The translations under genes and the position numbers were made by a program. The notes below the pieces were generated by a model. The model was not told the origin of the DNA. It did no database searches and saw only the letters and a list, made by a program, of their open reading frames with translations. A stretch of 64,000 nt of DNA from Hymenopus coronatus (Eukaryota; Arthropoda; Insecta; Mantodea; Hymenopodidae), in contig CM060895.1 in assembly GCA_030762935.1 (NCBI GenBank), positions 31,486,501-31,550,500 on the forward strand, in the 5' to 3' direction. This document shows positions 55,986 to 64,000 of this stretch, in pieces. How positions within the stretch are numbered: the stretch's first letter is position 1; every line of letters starts with the position of its first letter.

Positions 55986-57004
55986 TTACGATTTTCAAAC
56001 GATTCTTCCCTTAAAGTAATGTCAACACAACGTTCTGTTCATTCAGGTTCTTTTTTGTTAACATATAGCCAGAAAAAGTCAAATGTCTATGTTTAGCGAT
56101 ATGAATGACTTCTGAACGAAATGGTCAAGTGAATTTCGATGTAGTACGGAAAATGATGTGTAATATTGCTACTAAAAGGTCAGATGTAAAGCGGCTAAAA
56201 CGATTTACCTAGAGGGAAAGCAAAGAACAAAAGGGTAGCTGATAATATAATGGTGAAAGAGAACAGCCTACAAAGGTTAGACCGGCTCCCTCATATCAGG
56301 ATCTATAACTACGCGGAAGGAATTTCCAATGTTGCCATTTTCATCACGGCATATCCAAATCCCATTATCCCACACTCTCGCATGCTTAATATTCTGCCCC
56401 CATTATCCCGCAACCCTCTGCCATTTCTTTCTTGCGAACTTTTTGTCTCTGCCTAGCCCATACAAACAACAAGCTAGAGCACCTAAATAACACACTCAGT
56501 GAGCAGTTGTGGGTCGAGCGATGCATAATGTAAAGGAAAAGGAAGAAGGGAAAACTGAATTATACAACTTCACTCCTCCAACTGCATTTTTACTGATTTC
56601 ATCCAACAAAACGGTGATTGCTTGTTCAGAAATGGTGTGCTCCATTTCTGTTTTATTTTCTCTACGTTTTCGTAAAGACGTTGCATTAAGATGGAAAATG
56701 TCATAGAAATACACTTTGGAAATGTGTTTTCAATGCCTTATGAGTAATAATAGAATAATTAATAATAGTAATAATGATATCGGCCTGTGTTAGCATTCCT
56801 GTATCTTCTAAGTGGAGCAAATATTTCTAGTTCGTGAGTTTGCCACTATGCACCATGGTGACGAGGGTTCAGCTTGTCGCCAACAGATGTCAGTCTAGGA
56901 CAAAATGTCGACTTCCGGACGTAAAATAGCGGTATATTTTGCCCAGGAACTTTCTTATTTTGAGGTGTGGGTTTTTTTTTACGTGCAAATAAATATAATA
57001 AGGG
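55986..57004. other. Unassigned intergenic DNA
   Basis: Opposed short frames at 56496-56714 and 56509-56706 shadow each other. No family resemblance and no clear repeat. Confidence 0.4.
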
Positions 57005-57145
57005 AGCACCAGGTTTACTTCCCTTCCGAAGGAAGCCATGCTAAATATTTTGGCGTCCGAACACACCCATTACCCTTCGTCAGGTTTGAACCTTAATCAT
57101 GGGTTTTAGAGGCTAGAATGGTTACCGCTACATCAGGGAGGTCGA
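57005..57145 (-). mobile_element. SINE5, tRNA-derived, copy 2
   Basis: Minus strand 'cctccctgatgtagcggtaacc', 'attctagcctctaaaacccatg', box B region 'aaggttcaaacctgacg', and the body landmark 'ggcttccttcggaagggaag' shared with 14051-14338. Confidence 0.75.
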
Positions 57146-57227
57146 TTATCGGCCTGTGTAATATGGTATATTTTTACAGGTAATTCTATGAGAGGTTACG
57201 AATTTATCTAATACTTTTTACAGTAGC

Positions 57228-57300
57228 GGAATGGTTACAGAAACCGCACGGGAGCGGGGGAACCGTGTTCAAATCCTATATGTCACATTGAATTTTTCAT
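57228..57300 (+). mobile_element. tRNA-like segment, probable SINE head
   Basis: 'gtagcggaatggttacagaaacc' (box-A-like), 'cgcacgggagcgggggaacc', then 'gtgttcaaatcctatatgtcac' (box-B-like, weak). Acceptor-stem pairing is not evident. Could be a worn serine-type tRNA pseudogene. Confidence 0.4.
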
Positions 57301-57378
57301 CATGCTCTAACAATAAAACTTAAGCATCATAAATATAAAAAATGTGGCATGAGTAATATAATATGAGATATATATTTA

Positions 57379-58170
57379 AAAATATGATGTGTTACACTCA
57401 CATGACTTTCTCTAGCTGTTCTACGATTCTTCTTCTTTCTGCACCTTGCTAATCGTGGTACTCATTAGCACAATGTTCTTATTATTTAGTTCCGTATAAG
57501 TAGGAAGAAAATAAGGGAATACGCTAGGCTAAATGTTTTAAAAGCTGTCGTTATGCGATTGTCATTACAAATCGCTTTTCTTGGCCAGCAGTAGAAAAAA
57601 AGAAAAACGGACACTCCTTTCTGAGAAAAGTATAAGTACTTCACAACTGAAACTAATAACAATGAATACCTCGAAAACGGTAAGCTCCACGAGAAAAATG
57701 TATATGCCATAACTTGTGTATTTTAACAAGACCTAACTTTCTTGTAGAGCAAGTTTTTGTCTATCTCTTACAGTTTACTAGTTATGCAAAATTAAGCAAA
57801 ATTCATCAGAATAAACAGGTATTCAGAAGCTATTCCCAGAAAATTCAAGATATACATTTTATTTGTTAGGTAAATATCTTTAATATATGATATTTCAATC
57901 AAAATCATTAGAGCCATTTTTAAGAAAATCAAAATTTTCGAAAAAAGTTCCATGTAAAGGGTATTTTGGGGTGGGGGGATTTTTCTCAAAATCTTCTTGT
58001 CGCATCCCTGGAAGATACTAAATTTAAATACCAAGATTGGTATTTTAGCTACTTTTCGTTTTTGAGTTATCGTGTTCACAGACACACGGACTTTTTTTTG
58101 GATACAGGGGGTCCTAAAACGTGTATTTCCGGTGAAATCTCGGTATCGAATTTTTGGGTGGAATGCAATA
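57379..58170 (-). mobile_element. Family H copy lacking 5' palindrome
   Basis: 'aatatgatgtgttacactcac', ..., 'tcttcttgtcgcatccctgg', 'taccaagattggtattttagc', 'aggggtcctaaaacgtgt'-type block, ending 'gggtggaatgcaataaaa'. Its antisense 166-codon frame (57792-58292) is the longest version of the recurrent H reading frame. Confidence 0.9.
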
Positions 58171-58786
58171 AAATACGTTACACATGGATCACTAAAGTCA
58201 CAACACAACTGAATCACTGAGTCACAACTCGCGACTGAACTGTAATCTGCACTATCCACTGTATTTACTGTTCTGTTATTCACTAGGTTCATTCTATGCT
58301 TCTTGACGTCTTACCCTTTGCACTGACTCGCCAGGCACTCGTCGGCCCCTTTAATACATCCCGCAGCACAGAGCCTGAAAGCTCTAGTTGTCATAGGCTC
58401 GACATCGCCAAAACAAAGCAGGGAAATGACATAATGGGCTCTGTACGCCTTTTGGTTTGTCACACTCGATTGTTAAGAGCGGCTGAACGGAACAATAGCT
58501 GCACCTAGCTACCAGGTAGCCCCCTACCGTTCGGGGACAGCTTCTGTGGTCTTAGTAATAACTTTCTTACTTGTGTTGTGTAAAATAAAGTCACCATTGT
58601 GTCGGCTGACAAATAAGCGCTTAATGAACAGTCAAATGGGTTACGGAATACAAAATATGTTACCAACAGTGGGAGTAAGAAAAAAAAAAGTAGGTAAGCT
58701 AAAATTACAATACAACAAAGAATCTTCTTTAAAGAAATAATATATTCAGAGATTGACACTATTTTAATGTGCATTAATTAAAAAAA
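58171..58786. other. Unassigned DNA between H copies
   Basis: Relatively GC-balanced at 58200-58560 with short direct echoes (cacaactgaatcactgagtcacaactcg). No terminal repeats, tail or coding domain recognised. Confidence 0.35.
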
Positions 58787-59345
58787 AATATCTGATGTGT
58801 TACATTCACATGGCTTTCTCTACATCTCTGCAACAAATTATTGTTAAAAAGCTTATGCTTCTATTTACTTCATGCTAATTGAGAAAAACATAGCAGAAAT
58901 ATTCTTATTACTTGCTTCCTTGCAAGTAGGAGCGAAATAAGGTTGCTATGTGGTTGCTATGTGACTGAAGTTGCTTTGTTTGTATGGACACGAGTTGACA
59001 AATTCCTGTATTTGGAAAGTGTAAGTTTTCAAGGGTGAAACCAATAACAAGGAATATCTAAACAATCATTAACTCCGCGAAAAAATGTATATAACATAAA
59101 TTGTGTATTTTAACCTGCTCTACATTTTCTGTGTGGCAAGTTTTTGTCCATTTCTTACGGTTTATCAGTTATGCAAAATTCCATAAAATTCATCCAGAAT
59201 AAAGTAGCCTTCAGAGGCTTTCCCCAGAAAATTCAAGATATACATTTTGTTTGTCAGGTATATATCTTTAATAAATCATATTTTAATCAAAATCGTTAGA
59301 GCCACTTTTGATAAAACCAAAATTTTCGAAAAAATGTCCATGTAT
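58787..59345 (-). mobile_element. Family H, 3' two-thirds
   Basis: 'aatatctgatgtgttacattcac', 'ggctttctctacatctctgc', 'tagtctt'-type block as 'agtagccttcagaggc', through 'aatcgttagagccacttttg' to 'ttcgaaaaaatgtccatg'. The 5' third is absent. Confidence 0.9.
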
Positions 59346-60191
59346 TAAAGCTGAAGAAATCTCCTGGTTTTCGGTAATGGAAACTGAAGTTGACGTTTAG
59401 GTAGCAGGAATTCGTAATGTCCAGACATGATAAGTAACGACATAGTATATTAATTGCTGATAATATTGTGATTCGTTGTGAGCTAACTGTTTTATCCAAT
59501 AAAAGCACATTATAGGATAAACGGCCGTGATGTTATTGGCCATTATCAAAAACGCGGCGTATGAATCCTATAGACGTAGTTAACGTGAAGTATACAGAAA
59601 AAAGTTTTGAATTTTTCAGATTAGGTATGTTAATTTTTAATGGCTTTTATACACATGTTTTATAGTCACACAGCAGCATACAGCTTGCTATCTCCTATTA
59701 CATACTGCTCACAAGTGCGTTGGTGGTGGGAGACAAAAGAGCGTGCATAGCATTATAAAACAACCCAGCAAATTCAAACCAGTAATTCGTTAACGACCAA
59801 AGCTATAAAAGAGATCAAATTGCAGATTTTAACATGTAGCATTTTTCTAAGAAGAACGTCTACTTATTATGGTTTCCCAGTTATTTAAAATGCCATTATT
59901 GCAGTCAGATTAGAAATCATTTCCTGGAATTTTAACAGAGCCTTCAACATTATTCGTTTTATTAGTGTCAATATTTCAAACTATTTAACTGTTCATAAGG
60001 GTATAGTTTCAAATAGTATCTTATTACGCAAATTATTACTTGCCTTCATCTCTACCATTTCAAATAGTTACTTTTGAATTATTTTGTGAAACATTAACAT
60101 TTGAGCGAGTAAGAAGTGCTGTGAACATTAAAAAGGGGCAATAATTAATTTATTGCAAAAGAAACCGCAGTTGTAATTGGCTCAGATATTC
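59346..60191. other. Unassigned AT-rich DNA
   Basis: No family recognised and no sustained frame. Confidence 0.45.
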
Positions 60192-61029
60192 AAAAATCGG
60201 ACGTGTTCCATTCACATGAATTTTTCTATATCTCTGTAAATTATTGTTGTTAATAAGCCTATGTTTTATTTATTTCATGCTAATCTTATTTCTTGCTTTA
60301 TTGTAAGTAGAAGCGAAATAAGGGAGTACCATAGAAAGCCAAAAGCTGGTTGCTATGTGACTGATGTTCCTTTGTTTGTATGGACAGGATTTGACAAATT
60401 CCTGTATGAGAAAAGTATGTTTTTCAAAGCTGAATCCAAGAAAAAGGAATATGTCGGAAACGATCAACTCCACGAAAAAAATGTATATAACATAAATTGT
60501 GTGTTTTAACGTGTTCTACATTGTTGTGGGTTAAGCTTTTGTCCATTTCTTACGGTTTAGTAGTTATGAAAAATTCATCCAGAATAAAGTAGTCTTCAGA
60601 GGCTATTCCCAGAAAATTCAAAATATACATTTTATTAGTCAGGTAAATAACTTTAATATACAATATTTTAATCAAAATCGTTAGAGCCATTTTTTAGAAA
60701 ATCAAAAATTTCGAAAAAAGTTCCATGTAAAGAGTACTTTGGGGTGGGGGGATTTTTCTCAAAATCTTCGTGTCGTATCCCTGGAAGATACTAAACTTAA
60801 ATACCGACTTTTAGTATTTTACCGACTTTTGGTTTTTGAGTTATCGTGTTCACGTACACACTGACACACGCACACACGGACACACACGGACCTTTTTCTG
60901 AAAATACTTTTTTTGGATACAGGGGACCCTAAAACATATATATATCCGGTGAAATCTCGGTATCGAAATTTTTGGTGGAGTGCAATACATTCTCTATACA
61001 CTATGTACATAGTGATTATAGAGAAAGTA
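60192..61029 (-). mobile_element. Family H, full copy (838 bp)
   Basis: 'aaaatcggacgtgttccattc' to 'actatgtacatagtgattatagagaaagta'. A small deletion removes the 'cgagaaaaattagcag' part near 60285. The microsatellite is short and irregular (60850-60895). Confidence 0.93.
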
Positions 61030-61326
61030 AAAATAGGAATGTTGGATCGCGCAGTTAAAGATTCCAGTACCGTGATGTCAGAACAAATGTTAGCACTTCT
61101 AATATAAACATTGGGGACCGTTATTTTCAAGTGATACGTAGTTATGCAGAGCTCATTATGTTTGACGTTCTTAGAAGACAATAGAGTATCTCTGAAGATG
61201 ACCAACACAAAGAAGGTGGCACACAACCAGAATGTTATTTCTGCGGGGAAGTCTATGAATTTCTTATGTTACTCTGGAGTAAAAAACTGCCTTAAGTATA
61301 TATGCTAAAAGTGTAAATTATTAATG

Positions 61327-62134
61327 AAAATCTGATGTGTTATTGTTAAAACACTTATTCTTCTATCTACTTTTTGCTAATTGAAATAAGCATTAGCACA
61401 AATGGTCCTATTACTTGCTTTCCCATAAATAGAATAGAAATAATGGAATCCATTAGGCTAAAGTGATAGCTAAATCTTTTAAAAACTGGTTGCCATGTGG
61501 TTGAAATCCCTTCTTTACATTGGTAGGAGTTGACAAATTCCCATATGAGAAAAGTTTCAAGTATTTTAAAACTGAAATCAATAACCAGGAATATCTAAAA
61601 ATGGTCAACTCCAAGAAAGAAATGTATATTACATAATTTGTGTTTTCACGAGATCGGCATTTTTTGTTTAGTATGCTCTTTTCTATCTCTTGCGGTTTAC
61701 TAATTATGGAAAATCGAGAAAAATTCAACCAGAATGAATAGGTTTTCAGAGGCTATTCCCGGAAAATTCAAGATATACATTTCATTTGTCATATAAACAT
61801 TTTTAATAAAAATCGTTGGAACAATTTTTGAGAAAATCTAATTTTCTAAATTTATTCCATGTAAAAGGTAGTTGCGGCGTGGGGGTTTTCCCCAAAATCT
61901 TCCTGTCGCATCTCTGGAAGATATTAAACTTAAATTCCAAGTTTGGTATTTTACCGACTCTTGGTTTTTGAGTTATCGTGTTCACAGGCTCACGGACCCA
62001 CTGACACCGTCACATAGACACACACGTGGAAAGTTTTCTAATTTTTTTTATATATGTGGCCCTAAAACATGTATTTTTGGTGAAATCTCGGTATATATAT
62101 TTTGGGTGGAGTGCAACAGCTTCTCTACCTACGT
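61327..62134 (-). mobile_element. Family H copy with shortened 3' tip
   Basis: 'aaaatctgatgtgttattg' jumps directly to 'ttaaaacacttattcttctatc', so the subterminal repeat is deleted. The body continues to 'ggtatatatattttgggtgg' and 'cttctctacctacg'. It includes the uninterrupted site 'tcttttaaaaactggttgcc' used as reference for the nested insertion at 48619. Confidence 0.88.
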
Positions 62135-62635
62135 ATTAATTTTACTTAATTCATCCCTCATCAATGAATGCAATTCATCCCTCATCAATCAATCCAATTC
62201 AACCAAATTGGATTGATTATAGTAGTGATATAATTTACTGCTCCTATAATTCTGGATATACCTGCAAGGTGTAGTGAGAAAATAGCTAAACTACTATATT
62301 TAAATGTACTATGTAGAGAATGGAAAACTTTGGAGTTCTTATTTTGATTATTAGCTATTACAGTGTGGCCCCTTTATATGTCTCATAATTATGAACCTGC
62401 AAAGATTAGTTCTCGACTACTTCATGAATTACTGCTACTCGTAACGCTCTTTCCCTCTATGTGTTTACGTACAGATAGACCTTGGGAACACTCCGCTGCT
62501 ACGAGGTTGTCCGGTTCATGTACTAAATCGCATGACAAGGCTGATAGTTATACATTTACATGAACATAACATTTTCGTAAACATAACCGGTGGAAGTAAA
62601 CTATCGGCGTTTCTTCTAGCTCTTTTCCTATTTTT
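62135..62635. other. Unassigned DNA with a short direct repeat
   Basis: A local tandem echo at 62151-62205 ('ttcatccctcatcaat' twice, then a near-palindromic 'ccaattcaaccaaattgg'). Otherwise no family recognised. Confidence 0.4.
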
Positions 62636-63409
62636 ACTTTGTCAACACGTACATAGTGTATAGAGAAGTATTGCACTCCACGCAAAAATTCGATACCGTG
62701 TGTCCGTGAACACGATAACTCAAAAACTAAAAGTCGGTAAAATACCAAACTTGGTATATAAGTTTGGTATCTTCCAGGGATTCGACACGAAGATTTTGAG
62801 AAAACTCCCCCCACCCTAAACTACCCTTTACATGGAACTTTTTCCAAAAATTTTTATTTTTTCAAAAACGGCTCTAACGATTTTGATTAAAATATAGTGT
62901 GTTTAAGATATTTACCTGATAAATAAAATGTATATCTTGAATTTTCTGGCAATAGCCTCTAAAGACTACTTTATTCTGGATGAATTTTACGGAATTTTGC
63001 ATGACTGCTAAACCGTAAGATATGGACGAAAACTGAAAACACAAAAAATGTAGAGCACGTTAAAACACACAATTTATGTTATATACATTTTTTTGTTGGA
63101 GTTGGTCGTTTTCGACATATTCCTTGTTTCTGGTTTCACCTTTGAAAAACTTACTTTTCTCACACAGGAATTTGTCAACTCCTGTCCATACAAACAAAGG
63201 AGCTTCAGTAGCATAGCAACCAGCTTTTGATTATCACTTTAACCTATTGTACTCCCTTATTTCGCTTCTACTTAAGGAAGCAAGTAATAAGACTATTTCT
63301 GCTAATTTTTTGTCGATTAGCATGAAGTAAATAGAAGCATAAGCTTTTTAACAATATTTTGTTGCAAAAATAGAGAGAAAGTCATGTGAATAGAACACAT
63401 CAGATTTTT
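62636..63409 (+). mobile_element. Family H copy without microsatellite
   Basis: 'actttgtcaacacgtacatagtg' start. The stretch from 'ttcgataccg' jumps to 'tgtgtccgtgaacacgataac', removing the T/TG-rich block. The body is otherwise complete, with 3' end 'gagagaaagtcatgtgaatag', 'aacacatcagattttt'. Confidence 0.92.
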
Positions 63410-64000
63410 GTTCTTTGTATTCGCATATGCTGGTGCCAGAACGTAAGAGAGTAAAAAGGAAAGAATTTATTGCACAGGACAGCATCACTAGTATTTCGGC
63501 TAGTATAGTATCTTATATGTAGGAAGAGAATTTTTATTACAGAAGTGGAAGCTACTACATTACCTCAGACAAGAAAAACCTCTACAGCATAATACAATGA
63601 TAATAACGTCTTTCTTATATGTTAGGTTATATTGAACCACGACTTTGTATGTAGAGAGATTTTATGGTGCTCTCAAAATAGTAAACATGCTCGTAGAACG
63701 TTAAGGAGAAGCTTTCAAGGAGGTTATAAATGGAAAACAAATGAAGAAGATATGGGTATGTTTCTAAAGAAACTTCTGCGCCGTATAAAACACGACTTAT
63801 ATTGACAAAACTTTCCTTATTCATAAGTTAACAAGGCTGTATTATCAAAAATCTTTAGTACAAAAAGAAGTTACGACACTAGCAACGTTTCATTTAAAAT
63901 TCACATATTATATTTGATACATAAAGTGCCATATACAAAATAATCTGCAAAAATTATTGATAATACAAGCATAAATCTATAATATATATAATATTCTTAA
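63410..64000. other. Unassigned AT-rich DNA
   Basis: Window end. No element or gene recognised. Confidence 0.45.

Noticed and set aside
1..64000. CRISPR array, bacterial operons or phage
   Set aside because: No regularly spaced repeats with unique spacers, no ribosome-binding-site-led gene strings; SINEs, LINEs, Penelope and mariner relics are eukaryotic.

Overview
This window is eukaryotic, AT-rich, intergenic DNA. I find no host gene that I can name. The mix of repeats points to an arthropod: several tRNA-derived SINE families, an R1/jockey-like LINE, a Penelope-like element with a GIY-YIG endonuclease tail, and mariner relics. I cannot place it more precisely from sequence alone. Reading frames longer than about 60 codons fall almost entirely inside repeats and are broken or antisense shadows.

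The dominant component is one interspersed family, called family H here, of roughly 750-900 bp, with at least 30 copies or fragments on both strands. Read in its proposed 5'->3' direction ('+' below), it begins after a T-run with ACTTTCTCTAC, then has a ~40-bp palindrome centred on TATGTACATA. Next come a TG-rich microsatellite and an AT-rich body containing the palindrome AAATACCAAACTTGGTATTT. It ends GTAGAGAAAGTCATGTGAAT, then a short hairpin (ATGTG...CACAT), CAGA and a T-run. The short subterminal inverted repeat, the 3' hairpin, insertion between T and T without clear target duplication, and the internal microsatellite are the features described for non-autonomous Helentron elements (HINE/DINE-1 type). 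I propose that class, without proof. Several copies sit inside other copies, which fixes the element's ends.

Layout: 0-31 kb is mostly H copies separated by unassigned AT-rich DNA, with SINE1, SINE2, SINE5 and other tRNA-derived insertions, several of them inside H copies. 31.2-35.5 kb is a GC-rich island of nested retroelements. A minus-strand Penelope-like element, with a degraded hammerhead-like motif, is split by a 1.35-kb ORF1-only LINE (perfect 9-bp target duplication) and by a second block. That block holds reverse transcriptase remnants, a pair of 5S-rRNA-like segments and a duplicated 84-bp unit. 35.5-46.9 kb has scattered H fragments, tandem SINE2 copies and a mariner relic. 47-54 kb is a dense array of LINE, SINE3 and nested H copies. 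54-64 kb has a second internally deleted mariner with recognisable inverted ends, further SINEs and five more H copies.

Nothing here works together as a pathway. The content is a record of successive insertions: H copies received other H copies, SINE1, SINE2 and SINE5, and the Penelope element received LINE sequences. The most useful items are the H family, the ORF1-only LINE, the 5S-like pair and the 84-bp unit.
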